Shown: positions 1-8,103, counted from the first letter of the stretch. The stretch is DNA of 64,000 nucleotides from Pseudarthrobacter sp. ATCC 49987 (GCF_009928425.1 NZ_JAABNS010000001.1:992001-1056000); one strand, 5' to 3'. Notes: generated by a model not told the origin, from the sequence alone. Numbers and translations: made by a program.

Positions 1-43
1 CGGACTGGAGTTCAGGGGTGGCAGGAATCGTGGCAGTCGTCAT
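1..43 (-). CDS. Partial gene controlled by a SAM-IV riboswitch (N-terminus only)
   Basis: A minus-strand ATG at 43 follows a GCGAGG ribosome binding site four bases upstream and reads MTTATIPATPELQS before the window ends. Too little protein is visible to name the product. Its position directly behind a SAM-IV riboswitch suggests a gene of methionine, cysteine or SAM metabolism, because that is what this riboswitch class controls. That assignment is inference. Confidence 0.5.
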   Translation of the reverse strand, partial: MTTATIPATPELQS

Positions 44-77
44 GGGACCTCGCTCGAAAAGGACCCCACATACCGGG

Positions 78-194
78 GATCCGCGCTTGCCGGGTCCGTT
101 CCGGACCGGCCAGGTCGTCACCCGGGGCACCCCACCGCGAATGGAGGGTTGCCGGCCAGCAAACCGGGGTTTCGCGCTGGCACTCGTGACCTGT
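78..194 (-). ncRNA. SAM-IV riboswitch aptamer
   Basis: Read on the minus strand, the P1 stem is formed by CAGGTC (193-188) and GACCTG (116-111). Between the arms lie the class hallmarks GTGCCAGCGC, GCTGGCCGGCAACCCTCC and GGTGGGGTGCCCCGGGTGA. After P1 comes a hairpin (107-93, GGTCCG/CGGACC) and then GGCAAGCGCGGATCC, which matches the extra downstream hairpin and pseudoknot strand that separate SAM-IV from SAM-I. A second hairpin (82-61) followed by TTTT sits between the aptamer and the start codon at 43 and may be the expression platform. Identification rests on remembered consensus, not on a covariance search. Confidence 0.85.
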
Positions 195-198
195 GTCG

Positions 199-204
199 AG
201 CCTA
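199..204 (-). promoter_or_regulatory. Candidate -10 box for the riboswitch transcript
   Basis: TAGGCT on the minus strand, about 6-10 bases before the 5' end of the SAM-IV aptamer, matches the TANNNT -10 boxes seen before several other genes in this window. No convincing -35 box is visible. Confidence 0.4.
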
Positions 205-297
205 GGCCATGCCTGCTGCCGCGGAAAAGGCAGGGCAGGAATGTGAAGTGTTTTGTTACGGGACGCGTCCGGACCTGCAGGACGACGCCGGAATTCC

Positions 298-1110
298 CTA
301 CAGCAGGTCGTCGAGCCCCGGGTTGAGGCGCTTGAGGACCTCCGAGTGCAGGATGGAGTTGGTGGCGAGGGCGTTGCCGCCGAACGGGCCGTCTTCTCCT
401 TCGAGGGAGGTAAAGCGCCCGCCCGCCTCCGTGACGATCGGGACCAGCGCGGCCATGTCGTAGAGGTTCAGTTCGGGCTCGCAGGCGATGTCGACGGCGC
501 CTTCGGCCACAAGGCAGTAGGACCAGAAGTCGCCGTAGGCGCGGGTGCGCCAGACTTCCTCGGTGAGGCCGAGGAACTCATCGAGGTTGCCGCGCTGCTT
601 CCAGCCGCCCAGGCTGGAGTAGGACAGCGAGGCGTCCGAGAGTTTGGAGACGTTGGAGACTTTCAGCCGGGTGGCGGCCGCCAGCGACCGGCCCATGTAC
701 GCACCGGCGCCCTTGGCGGCCCACCAGCGTTTGCCCAGTGCCGGGGCGCTCACGACGCCGACGACCGGCTCGCCCTCGTCAACAAGGGCGATCAGCGTGG
801 CCCAGACGGGGACGCCGCGGACGAAGTTCTTGGTCCCGTCAATCGGGTCGATGATCCAGCGGCGGGAGCCGTGGCCGGAGCTGCCGAACTCCTCGCCGAG
901 CACGGCATCGCGCGGCCGGGACCGGGACAGCTGGCCGCGGATGGCTTCCTCGGCCGACTTGTCGGCGTCGGTCACCGGGGTCAGGTCCGGCTTCGTCTCA
1001 ATCCGAAGATCGAGCGCCTTGAAGCGGCTCATGGTCTGGGAATCTACGGAATCTGCCAGTACATGGGCAAGGCGCAGGTCATCGTTGTAGCTCGAAGCGG
1101 GTTGACTCAT
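298..1110 (-). CDS. hisN: Inositol-monophosphatase-type histidinol-phosphatase
   Basis: 270 residues of the Mg2+-dependent, Li+-sensitive phosphatase family. The metal-binding motifs are GEE at 72-74 and DPIDGT at 88-93; the C-terminal WD-type motif appears as YD at 217-218. In actinobacteria this branch often dephosphorylates L-histidinol phosphate in the penultimate step of histidine synthesis, but inositol-1-phosphatase activity cannot be excluded from sequence. It is the last gene of the doxX-aroA-rsgA-hisN run, 55 bases after rsgA, and the order aroA-rsgA-hisN is common in Micrococcales. No other his gene lies in the window. Confidence 0.85.
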   Translation of the reverse strand: MSQPASSYNDDLRLAHVLADSVDSQTMSRFKALDLRIETKPDLTPVTDADKSAEEAIRGQLSRSRPRDAVLGEEFGSSGHGSRRWIIDPIDGTKNFVRGVPVWATLIALVDEGEPVVGVVSAPALGKRWWAAKGAGAYMGRSLAAATRLKVSNVSKLSDASLSYSSLGGWKQRGNLDEFLGLTEEVWRTRAYGDFWSYCLVAEGAVDIACEPELNLYDMAALVPIVTEAGGRFTSLEGEDGPFGGNALATNSILHSEVLKRLNPGLDDLL

Positions 1111-1165
1111 GGTTCCAAACTACCGCCAAAGCGGGCGGGGGAGCGGTAGGCTGCGCCGCAGCCCG

Positions 1166-2281
1166 CTAGGAGACGGTGCCCAGTTCCTTGACGTCCTGGG
1201 CTTCCATGCGGGGATCTGTTCCGAGCAGGCGGCGGAGTGAGGCGAGCCGGGCCGGGCCGGATTCGCCCGCATGGCCGGCGGCCACCCAGGCGTCCACGCC
1301 GCAGTTGACGGCGCTGGAATCGTGTTTGCAGCCCCGCTCGCAGTCGTCGGTGCCAGGCTCAAGATCGGGGAAGGACCGCAGGATGCGGTCCGGGTCCACA
1401 TGGGCCAGGCCGAAGGAGCGGATGCCCGGGGTGTCGATGATCCAGCTGCCTGCCGGCGCATCGTTGACCTTGAGGGCCAGCGCGGAGGAGGAGGTGTGGC
1501 GGCCGCGCCCGGTCACGGCGTTGACGCCGCCGGTGGCGCGCTCGGCGCCGGTGAGGGCGTTGACCATGGTGGACTTGCCGACGCCGGAGTGGCCCAGCAT
1601 GACGGTGACCTTCCCATCGAGATGGGCGCGAAGCTGGGAGACGGCGTCCTTGTCCAGCCGGGCGGAGAGCCCGTCGTCCGAGCGGGCATCGATGCCGGAC
1701 GCGGCGGAGTCCGCCGTTTTGGAGATGATGACCGGGAAGTCGAGGTGCTGGTAGTTGGCGAGGAGTTCCGCGGGGTCCTTGACGTCGGCCTTGGTGACGA
1801 GCAGCAGCGGCTCGATGCCGGCGTCGTACGCGGCCACGAGGGCACGGTCGATGAACCCGGTCCGGGGCTCAGGATTGGCGGCCGCCACCACGATCACCAG
1901 CGTGTCGGCATTGGCGACGACGGCACGCTCGATCGGGTCGGTGTCGTCGGCGCTGCGCCGCAGCAGTGTTTTGCGGTCCTGGATCTTGACCAGACGTGCG
2001 AGGGTGTCCGGTTCGCCGCTGACGTCCCCGACAAGGGAGACGAAATCGCCGGCGACGACCGGGTTCCGGCGCAGTTCCCGGGCGCGGGCGGCGATGATCT
2101 TGCGTTCCCCGGGGGTGCCTTCGGCGACGACGGCGGTGTAGCGTCCGCGGTCAACGGTGATGATCCGCCCGGTGACGGCGTCCTCGTAGGCGGGCCGGTC
2201 CTTGGTGCGGGGCCGGGTGCCTTTCTTGTTGGGGCGGATCCGGACGTCGGATTCGTCCCAGGAGTCAGTGCTGCGTGCCAC
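1166..2281 (-). CDS. rsgA: Ribosome small-subunit-dependent GTPase A
   Basis: 371 residues from a GTG at 2281. This circularly permuted GTPase acts in late maturation of the 30S subunit. An N-terminal OB-fold (about 35-105) is followed by GTPase motifs in permuted order: G4 TKAD at 163-166, G1 GHSGVGKS at 230-237 and G3 DTPG at 283-286. A C-terminal zinc knuckle uses C314, C318, H320 and C327. The reading frame stays open further upstream to 2458, but that stretch lies inside aroA and has a shadow-like composition. The GTG start gives an N-terminus (VARSTDSWDESDVRIRP) of family-like form and a 17-base overlap with aroA, which implies translational coupling. Confidence 0.93.
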   Translation of the reverse strand: MARSTDSWDESDVRIRPNKKGTRPRTKDRPAYEDAVTGRIITVDRGRYTAVVAEGTPGERKIIAARARELRRNPVVAGDFVSLVGDVSGEPDTLARLVKIQDRKTLLRRSADDTDPIERAVVANADTLVIVVAAANPEPRTGFIDRALVAAYDAGIEPLLLVTKADVKDPAELLANYQHLDFPVIISKTADSAASGIDARSDDGLSARLDKDAVSQLRAHLDGKVTVMLGHSGVGKSTMVNALTGAERATGGVNAVTGRGRHTSSSALALKVNDAPAGSWIIDTPGIRSFGLAHVDPDRILRSFPDLEPGTDDCERGCKHDSSAVNCGVDAWVAAGHAGESGPARLASLRRLLGTDPRMEAQDVKELGTVS

Positions 2282-3698
2282 CGGAGGCGGCCTTCTCTGC
2301 GGGGGTTCGCTGCGCCAGCATGGCTTCCCAGAGCTGCGGGAAGTCGGGCATGGTCTTGGCCGTGGTCGCAATGTCCTCGACCTCGATGCCGGGGATGGCG
2401 AGGCCCAGGATGGCGCCGGCTGTGGCCATGCGGTGGTCCGCGTAGCTGTGGACGACACCCCCGTGCAGCGGTGCGGGCCGGATGATGAGGCCGTCGGAGG
2501 TCTCCTCGGCGTCGCCGCCCAGGCGGTTGATCTCGGCCACGAGGGCGGCGAGCCGGTCCGTTTCGTGCCCGCGGAGGTGGGCGATGCCGCTCAGCCGCGA
2601 AGGCCCGGTGGCCAGGGCGCAGAGGGCGGCGACCGTGGGGGCGAGCTCGCTGGTCTCGTCGAAGTCCGCGCCCTTGATGTCCGGGCCGCCCGTAACGGTC
2701 AGGGTGCCGTCCGTGAGTGTGACGGTGGCCCCCATCGTCGTGAGGATGCTGCGCCACAGATCGCCGACCTGGGTGGTCCCGGGCGGCCAGTTGGGAATGC
2801 GGACGGTGCCGCGGGTGGCCAGGGCCGCTGCGAGGAAGGGGCCGGCGTTGGAGAGGTCCTGTTCGATCCGGAGGTCAAAGGCGCGGATGGGCCCGGGGGA
2901 GATCACCCAGTGGTTCGGGCGGGAATCGTCCACGGCCACGCCCACGCCGCGGAGGACGGCGACGGTCATGTTGATGTGGTCCAGGCTCGGCACGGGCTTT
3001 CCCGCCTGCTCCCCGCTTTGATGTTCGAGGCTTTGATGTTCGAGGCTTTGATGTTCGAGGTGCAGTCCCTCGGTGAAGCGGGCGCCGGCCAGGAGCAGCG
3101 CGGACACAAACTGCGACGACGCACTGGCATCAATGACGAGGTGGCCGCCCCGCACGGTGCCGGAGCCGTCGACGGTAAACGGCAATGACGACGCCGGTCC
3201 GCCGTCAGGCGCTCTGACGGCCACGCCCAGTCCGGTGAGTGCGTCGATGATGGGGCCCATCGGGCGCTTGCGCGCGTGCGGGTCGCCGTCGAACAGTGTC
3301 ACTCCGCGGCGCAGGGCCGCGACGGGCGGGACAAACCGCATGACGGTTCCGGCCAGGCCGCAGTCGATCGCCGTGTCCGTGCCGGCGGCGTCCAGGCTGA
3401 TCGGGACGATTTCCAGGTCGGGACCGAAGTCGCCGTCGCCCGGAACCTCCGTGATGGTGGCCCCGAGTTGCCGCAGGGCCTCGATCATGAGGGCGGAGTC
3501 GCGGGAATGCAGGGGAGCCCGCAACCGTGAGGGCCCGTCCGCGAGGGCAGCCAGCACGAGGTACCGGTTGGTCAGGGACTTTGATCCCGGGACGGTGACC
3601 GTCGCGTCGACCGGCCGTTCGGCGAATGGCGCCCGCCACAGCGGGGCACTGTCGGCCGGAACGGAGGGGGCAGCTGCGGTGGGGGTGGTGCCTGCCAT
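2265..3698 (-). CDS. aroA: 3-phosphoshikimate 1-carboxyvinyltransferase (EPSP synthase)
   Basis: 477 residues. The enzyme joins phosphoenolpyruvate and shikimate 3-phosphate in the sixth step of the chorismate pathway. The N-terminal motif VPGSKSLTNRYL binds substrate; FDGDPHARKRPMGP and LRGHETDRL are conserved further on. The protein is about 40 residues longer than typical bacterial enzymes. Part of the excess is a tandem LEHQS repeat at residues 214-228, encoded by a 15-base unit repeated three times. The start lies 8 bases after the doxX stop, and the end overlaps rsgA. The internal repeat does not disturb any conserved motif I can see. Confidence 0.96.
   Translation of the reverse strand: MAGTTPTAAAPSVPADSAPLWRAPFAERPVDATVTVPGSKSLTNRYLVLAALADGPSRLRAPLHSRDSALMIEALRQLGATITEVPGDGDFGPDLEIVPISLDAAGTDTAIDCGLAGTVMRFVPPVAALRRGVTLFDGDPHARKRPMGPIIDALTGLGVAVRAPDGGPASSLPFTVDGSGTVRGGHLVIDASASSQFVSALLLAGARFTEGLHLEHQSLEHQSLEHQSGEQAGKPVPSLDHINMTVAVLRGVGVAVDDSRPNHWVISPGPIRAFDLRIEQDLSNAGPFLAAALATRGTVRIPNWPPGTTQVGDLWRSILTTMGATVTLTDGTLTVTGGPDIKGADFDETSELAPTVAALCALATGPSRLSGIAHLRGHETDRLAALVAEINRLGGDAEETSDGLIIRPAPLHGGVVHSYADHRMATAGAILGLAIPGIEVEDIATTAKTMPDFPQLWEAMLAQRTPAEKAASGGTQH
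3015..3059. repeat. Three tandem 15-base repeats inside aroA
   Basis: The unit GCTTTGATGTTCGAG is present three times without mismatch (3015-3029, 3030-3044, 3045-3059). On the coding strand it encodes LEHQS three times. Because the unit is a multiple of three, copy-number change would keep the aroA frame. Confidence 0.95.
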
Positions 3699-3705
3699 TG
3701 CTGCT

Positions 3706-4254
3706 TTAGGCTCCGACGGTGTGGTCGACGGCCTTGCGGACGGCCTTGTCGGCCTTCTTCAGCTGCTTCCCGGTGGTCTTCTTGACGTCAGCGGCGAGGT
3801 GGCCGGCGTTCTTTTTTGCGTCCGCGGCGAGGTGTTCGGCGCGCCAGGCCAGGCTGGGGCGGCCGTTCGTGTCGACGGCGGCCAGCAGGACGCCGCCGGT
3901 CAGTGAGACGTTCTTGAGTAGTTGCTTGCGGCGGGCGTCGCGGCCTTCCTTGGACGTGATGTCCGCGCTGCGCCATTCAACGTAGCTGTTGAGCACGGAG
4001 ATGACGGCAAGGATGGTGGCGGCGAGGCGGGCCGGCTTGCCAATCGCGAAGAGGACGCCGGCGCCGACCTGGGTACCGCCGATGACGCGGGCCAGGACCT
4101 TTTCGTTGGTCTGGAACGGCAGGGATTCAGCCGCGCGACGCAGCAGGGGGGACAGCTGCGTGGCAGTGTCATCCGCGTTCTTGAGCTTGTCCATGCCTGC
4201 AAGGACGAAACTGGAGGCGAGCATGGGCCGGGCGAGAAAGCGGACAAAGGACAT
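3706..4254 (-). CDS. DoxX family membrane protein
   Basis: 182 residues with the DoxX opening RFLARPMLASSFVLAGMDKL and about four hydrophobic segments (roughly residues 5-22, 60-80, 82-100 and 113-128). The rest of the C-terminus is Lys/Ala-rich (AADAKKNAGHLAADVKKTTGKQ), soluble and possibly cytoplasmic. DoxX proteins are membrane proteins often tied to thiol or oxidative stress; the exact reaction is not established. The start has a good site (GGAGGAAATTC). It is divergent from sigR, so the intergenic region could hold a shared stress-responsive control region, and it leads the aroA-rsgA-hisN run. Confidence 0.85.
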   Translation of the reverse strand: MSFVRFLARPMLASSFVLAGMDKLKNADDTATQLSPLLRRAAESLPFQTNEKVLARVIGGTQVGAGVLFAIGKPARLAATILAVISVLNSYVEWRSADITSKEGRDARRKQLLKNVSLTGGVLLAAVDTNGRPSLAWRAEHLAADAKKNAGHLAADVKKTTGKQLKKADKAVRKAVDHTVGA

Positions 4255-4323
4255 GAATTTCCTCCTGGATGGACGAACCGCGGAATCAATGCGGGAGAAC
4301 CGGTTCTAGTCTTGCACCTTTGT

Positions 4324-4349
4324 GGAATATTTGCCCGCCGGGCGGGGTT
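4324..4349 (+). promoter_or_regulatory. SigR-type (thiol-oxidative stress) promoter
   Basis: GGAAT (4324-4328), an 18-base spacer and GTT (4347-4349) match the known SigR/SigH promoter consensus GGAAT-N18-GTT. It faces the sigR gene. This suggests positive autoregulation, as known for SigR in Streptomyces and SigH in mycobacteria. Confidence 0.75.
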
Positions 4350-4545
4350 GTGAATGTCGTGTTCGAGCTGCTTATTTGCGGCTGGAAGGTGGCGGGACGA
4401 CGAGCCGGGAGGCGGAGATTTGGTACTGGTGAAGGACGCGCAACTGGCGGACTATCCCGCGGAGTTGTGGGCCATGGGACTGCGCGAAGGAACCGTGCCG
4501 GCAGTTTCGGGCCCGCGCCGCGCGATGACAGTAGACTTGAGGGCA

Positions 4546-5361
4546 ATGAGCACCATGGATCCGGCCGTTGCGGCCATGCACGAGGTCGCCGGAAACGGCG
4601 CCACGCCCGCTAAGTCACCTGCTGCCGGCCCCGCCGGCGCACCCGCTGGCCCTGCCCCGAAGTCAGGTGCGGCCCCGAAGCCCGACGCCGTTCAGGAGGC
4701 TGCCGCACGGGAGACAATCGTGGACGGGCAGGCGCTGGACGTGGCGACTGAAACCACGGAAGAGCGGCGGGTGCGGTTCGAACGCGACGCCATGCAGTAC
4801 GTGGACCAGCTGTACTCCGCGGCCATGAGGATGGCCCGGAATCCCGCTGATGCCGAGGACCTGGTGCAGGAGGCGTACACGAAGGCGTTTTCCGCGTTCC
4901 ACCAGTACAAGCCCGGCACCAACCTGAAGGCCTGGCTGTACCGCATCCTGACGAATACCTATATCAACCTTTACCGCAAGCGGCAGCGCGAGCCTTTGCA
5001 GTCGAACTCGGACACCATCGAGGACTGGCAACTGGCGCGTGCCGAATCGCACACCTCCTCGGGACTCCGGTCGGCGGAGGCCGAGGCGCTGGACCACCTG
5101 CCGGACTCGGACGTGAAGCGCGCACTGCAGTCCATTCCGGAGGAATTCCGGCTGGCAGTCTACTTCGCCGACGTCGAGGGATTCGCGTACAAGGAAATTT
5201 CAGACATCATGAACACCCCGATCGGGACCGTCATGTCCCGTCTGCACCGGGGCCGGAAGATGCTGCGGGACATGCTCGCCGACTACGCCGCCGAGCGCGG
5301 ATTCAAGGCCGCAGATGCCACCGCTGCAGCCGGAAGCAACAAACAGGAGAACAGGAAATGA
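4546..5361 (+). CDS. sigR: ECF sigma factor of the SigR/SigH family
   Basis: 271 residues from ATG 4546. Region 2 is [20 protein letters not shown] through the [18 protein letters not shown] segment; region 4 is [20 protein letters not shown] plus the [15 protein letters not shown] helix-turn-helix. The sequence is close to SigR/SigH, which direct the response to disulfide stress. About 75 low-complexity Ala/Pro residues precede region 2. The frame is open back to ATG 4354, next to the predicted transcription start of a SigR-type promoter, so a longer isoform is possible. ATG 4525 is another alternative start. The gene overlaps rsrA by four bases (ATGA). Confidence 0.93.
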   Translation: MSTMDPAVAAMHEVAGNGATPAKSPAAGPAGAPAGPAPKSGAAPKPDAVQEAAARETIVDGQALDVATETTEERRVRFERDAMQYVDQLYSAAMRMARNPADAEDLVQEAYTKAFSAFHQYKPGTNLKAWLYRILTNTYINLYRKRQREPLQSNSDTIEDWQLARAESHTSSGLRSAEAEALDHLPDSDVKRALQSIPEEFRLAVYFADVEGFAYKEISDIMNTPIGTVMSRLHRGRKMLRDMLADYAAERGFKAADATAAAGSNKQENRK

Positions 5362-5618
5362 GCGACTGCCAGGGACTGGGCGACTGCGACGACGCCCGGA
5401 TGCAACGTATTTACGAGTACCTTGATGGTGCCCTCACCCACGAGGACATCGCCGAGATCAAGGACCACCTGGACGGGTGCCCGGAATGCTTCGAGCAGTA
5501 TGACCTCGAATGTGTCATCCGCGTTATGGTGAAGCGTTCCTGCACCGAGGCAGCCCCGGAAAACCTCAAGAATTCGATCCTGGACCGGATCCACTCCAGC
5601 AACCCGGTCGAAGCCTGA
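5358..5618 (+). CDS. rsrA: Zinc-binding redox anti-sigma factor RsrA/RshA type
   Basis: 86 residues. The ZAS signature H-x3-C-x2-C is H37, C41 and C44, and further cysteines lie at 4, 10, 52 and 62. In Streptomyces RsrA, cysteines of this set form a disulfide under oxidation, expel zinc and release SigR. The position directly after sigR with an ATGA overlap supports the pairing. It is predicted to be cytoplasmic and to bind SigR in reduced cells. Confidence 0.92.
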   Translation: MSDCQGLGDCDDARMQRIYEYLDGALTHEDIAEIKDHLDGCPECFEQYDLECVIRVMVKRSCTEAAPENLKNSILDRIHSSNPVEA

Positions 5619-5679
5619 CGCAGCGGTGCCACCCTGCCCGCAAAAGCAGTCCCGCCCATAGAGGCAGCCCCGCCAAAAA

Positions 5680-5718
5680 CGAATGACCCCGGAAACCGTG
5701 AGGTTCCGGGGTCATTCG
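5680..5718 (-). terminator. Rho-independent terminator after bL37
   Basis: Arms CGAATGACCCCGGAA (5680-5694) and TTCCGGGGTCATTCG (5704-5718) are fully complementary. On the minus strand the hairpin is followed by GTTTTTGG, so it best serves the bL37 transcript. On the plus strand, where sigR-rsrA ends upstream, there is no T tract. Confidence 0.75.
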
Positions 5719-5744
5719 CCTAAAGCTGTCATTCCAAGCTTTGC

Positions 5745-5819
5745 TTAGGCGTTGGGGCGCTTGCCGTGGTTCGCGCCGCCACGCTTACGGTCACGACGTT
5801 TACGTGCACGCTTGCTCAT
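5745..5819 (-). CDS. 50S ribosomal protein bL37
   Basis: 24 codons beginning MSKRARKRRDRKRGG and ending ANHGKRPNA. This is the pattern of the short basic actinobacterial large-subunit protein bL37, first seen in mycobacterial ribosome structures. An AAGGAGG site lies six bases before the ATG, and a terminator follows the stop. The gene is easily missed because of its length. It is monocistronic on the minus strand between sigR-rsrA and padR. Confidence 0.9.
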   Translation of the reverse strand: MSKRARKRRDRKRGGANHGKRPNA

Positions 5820-5923
5820 AGCTGGCCTCCTTAATTTTTGGTACTCAAAAGAGCTGCCCTCAAGTCTCCCACATCAGGGCACCCGCCGCGAACCCGCGGG
5901 GCTTGAGGTGCTGCAGGGGTGGA

Positions 5924-6544
5924 TCAGTCCAGCGAATTCCGGATGGAGATCCGTGCCTGGTCCAGCACCGTCTTGACCGTCTCCAGCGTCACGGGAGTGA
6001 TGGGGTGCCTGCCGCCGTGCCGCCGCAGCTCCACGCGGATGTCGTCGCGGAAGGCCTGCACCAGCATCTCCGCCTCCCGCAGCCGGTTGTCGCCCTCCTG
6101 GGAGTAGCGCTGGCCTGCCAGCGAGGCGACCGTTGAGCCGGCCGCACGCGCCGAGGAGCGCGCTGCCTCGGCCGTTGCGGCCAGGTCCGCCCGGAGGCCC
6201 CGCATGTTGGCCTTGATGTCCTGCCGCAGGTTGTCGGCGAGGCGCCGGACGGACGCGGAGATGTCATTTTCCACGCCGGCCAGTTCGTCCCGCCGGCTGT
6301 TCAGCTCCACGAGCCCGCCCGGGGTGATGCTGTAGTAGGTCCGTCGTCCCTCGGTGTGGGTGGCCACGAGCCCTTCCTCCTCGAGCTTGCCGAGCCGCGG
6401 ATAGATGGTTCCGGCGCTGGGGGAGTAGGTGCCGCCGAAGCGTTCGCTCAGCGCCTTGATGAGTTCATAGCCGTGCTTCGGACCCGACTCCAGCAGCGCG
6501 AGCAGATAGAGCCGCAGCGCCCCGTGGGCGAAGACCGGAGGCAT
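5924..6544 (-). CDS. PadR family transcriptional regulator
   Basis: 206 residues. An N-terminal winged helix (about 7-85) contains LYLLALLESGPKHGYELIKA, the SAGTIYPRLGKLEEEGLV recognition helix and the wing TEGRRTYYSITPGG. A long C-terminal helical part (about 95-206) probably dimerises. The ATG overlaps the stop of the DUF4097 gene (ATGA), so both are made from one message. The palindromic sites upstream of the DUF4097 gene are its likely operator, giving negative autoregulation. Confidence 0.9.
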   Translation of the reverse strand: MPPVFAHGALRLYLLALLESGPKHGYELIKALSERFGGTYSPSAGTIYPRLGKLEEEGLVATHTEGRRTYYSITPGGLVELNSRRDELAGVENDISASVRRLADNLRQDIKANMRGLRADLAATAEAARSSARAAGSTVASLAGQRYSQEGDNRLREAEMLVQAFRDDIRVELRRHGGRHPITPVTLETVKTVLDQARISIRNSLD

Positions 6545-7371
6545 CAGAGCCCCGTTTCGGTGTCCGCACTGGGCGGGCGGTGGAAGATCGATGTCTTGCC
6601 CGAGACGGAGTTGGTGCGGACCAGCATGAGCTGGCTATCGGGTCCGGCGATGGTCTGCACGGATCCGCCGGGCTGAACGTACTTCGTGTCGCCAATGACG
6701 ACGGCGCCGCTGGCGGACTTCGCGATGATGTCCACACCGACGTCGTGCGGCAGGCGGATGGTCACGTTGCCCGACACTGAATTGGCGCCGAAGTCCTGGG
6801 TGAAGCCGTGCAGGTCGAAGCTCAGGTCCCCGCTCACTGTGTTGGCGCGGATGTGGCTGAAATCGCCGGAGGCGGTGACCTCGCCTGAGACGCTCCTGGC
6901 CGTCAGCACGCCGTGGTGGTTGCGGGCAATCACCTCGCCGCTGACGGTGTTGACGGAGAGCTCTCCGGAGGTGCCGTCAGCCAGGACCGAACCTGAGACG
7001 GTGTTGAGACGGGTGTGCCCGCTGATTCCAGACACCATGCCGTCGCCGCTGACGGTGCCAGCCTCGACCTCCACGCCGGCGGGGAGGGCGATGCTGATGA
7101 CCACCGAGTTGTTGCTCGTGTTGATGACCGTGTCCATCAGGTTCTTGAACCAGCCCTGCGGCCCGTGCAACTGGTGCCGGACCTCGAGGCGTCCGTTGAC
7201 CAGGCTGATCGCCAGCGGGTCGCCGTGGACCTCGGACACTTCGATCCGGGCGACAGCCTCCTCATGGGCGACGATGTCGAAGCGTCCCCGGACGATGCCG
7301 AGTTTAAGCGAGGTGACGCCGTCGACGTCGATGGTCTGCGGACCGGTGACGGTCCAGTTATTCTCTGACAT
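6544..7371 (-). CDS. DUF4097 family beta-strand repeat protein
   Basis: 275 residues. The centre (about 105-230) is built of short repeats with the core NTVSG / SVSGE / NSVSGN, spaced about 19-20 residues, typical of the DUF4097 putative adhesin-like solenoid. There is no signal peptide or membrane segment, so it should be cytoplasmic; its function is unknown. A GGAGGAGC site precedes the ATG. It forms an operon with the PadR regulator, a pairing found widely in actinobacteria. Confidence 0.85.
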   Translation of the reverse strand: MSENNWTVTGPQTIDVDGVTSLKLGIVRGRFDIVAHEEAVARIEVSEVHGDPLAISLVNGRLEVRHQLHGPQGWFKNLMDTVINTSNNSVVISIALPAGVEVEAGTVSGDGMVSGISGHTRLNTVSGSVLADGTSGELSVNTVSGEVIARNHHGVLTARSVSGEVTASGDFSHIRANTVSGDLSFDLHGFTQDFGANSVSGNVTIRLPHDVGVDIIAKSASGAVVIGDTKYVQPGGSVQTIAGPDSQLMLVRTNSVSGKTSIFHRPPSADTETGL

Positions 7372-7409
7372 GGCTCCTCCAGGAGGGCGATACTTCGTGC
7401 GAATGGTTG

Positions 7410-7472
7410 CGATATATCGTGACTATGAAGTCACGATATATCGCCGAATTTACACGGTCAAGATATATCGCG
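7410..7472 (-). promoter_or_regulatory. Palindromic operator of the DUF4097-padR operon
   Basis: Arms CGATATATCGTGACT (7410-7424) and AGTCACGATATATCG (7429-7443) are perfect inverted repeats separated by four bases. A further half-site AGATATATCGCG lies at 7461-7472. The core GATATATCG therefore appears three times in 63 bases, just upstream of the DUF4097 gene. Assignment to PadR rests on position. Confidence 0.75.
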
Positions 7473-7503
7473 AAAATCCCGGGCGGACGGAGGTGCGGCC
7501 TGC

Positions 7504-8103
7504 CTACTCCGGGGCGTCCATCCCCAGCCACTGGAACCAGCCGCGGTGCAGCACGAGCCACGCCATCAGTCCGTAGCCGGCCTGGCCGGGGGTGCCGCCG
7601 TTGGCTGCCAGGTCCTGGCGCCACTGCTCGTGGTTCAGCAGCGGCGAGAAGGTGTCGACGTAGAGATGTTTACGCCGGGTGGTGACGTCGGCGAAGGCCG
7701 TATTCAGCTCGCCGAGCCGGCGGTTCTGGGTCGGGTCGAGGGTGGGCGGCGGGCCCACGACGAACACCTCGATCTTGTTCTGCGACGCGGAGTCGAGGAT
7801 GTTGGCGAGGTTGAGCCGGCTGCGGGCCGTGGAGAGTCCAAACTCGATATCCCGGCCGGAGAGGCCGATCACCAGGCGGTTCTCGGCGTGGTCATTGAAT
7901 CGCCGGCCGGCTTCCTCGAGCCAGCGGGCCGCCAGACCCTCCGTGCCTTCCTCCGGGCAGGGGAGGGAATAGCACTCCAGGGACAGCCCGTCCTGCGGCG
8001 TGCGCGCCAGGACCCGGCCCAGCCAGCCCAGCGCGCGGGGATCACCCAGGCCGGCCAGCATTTCATCGCCCACGGCTGCGATCCGCAGCTTTCGATCTTC
8101 CAC
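7504..8103 (-). CDS. SGNH/GDSL-fold protein lacking catalytic residues
   Basis: 199 residues from GTG 8103, with AGAGGTAG two bases before the start. The fold is recognisable: block I AAVGDEMLAGLGD (10-21), block III VIGLSGRDIEFG (78-89), and block V NGGTPGQAGYGLMA (168-181), where active enzymes have D-G-x-H-P-x-x-x-G-Y. The nucleophilic Ser of GDS is Glu14, the block III Asn is Arg84, and the catalytic His is replaced by Thr171. It may be a binding protein rather than an esterase, unless other residues have taken over. It is followed by a short gap to the operator region and preceded by the kgd terminator. Confidence 0.75.
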   Translation of the reverse strand: MEDRKLRIAAVGDEMLAGLGDPRALGWLGRVLARTPQDGLSLECYSLPCPEEGTEGLAARWLEEAGRRFNDHAENRLVIGLSGRDIEFGLSTARSRLNLANILDSASQNKIEVFVVGPPPTLDPTQNRRLGELNTAFADVTTRRKHLYVDTFSPLLNHEQWRQDLAANGGTPGQAGYGLMAWLVLHRGWFQWLGMDAPE

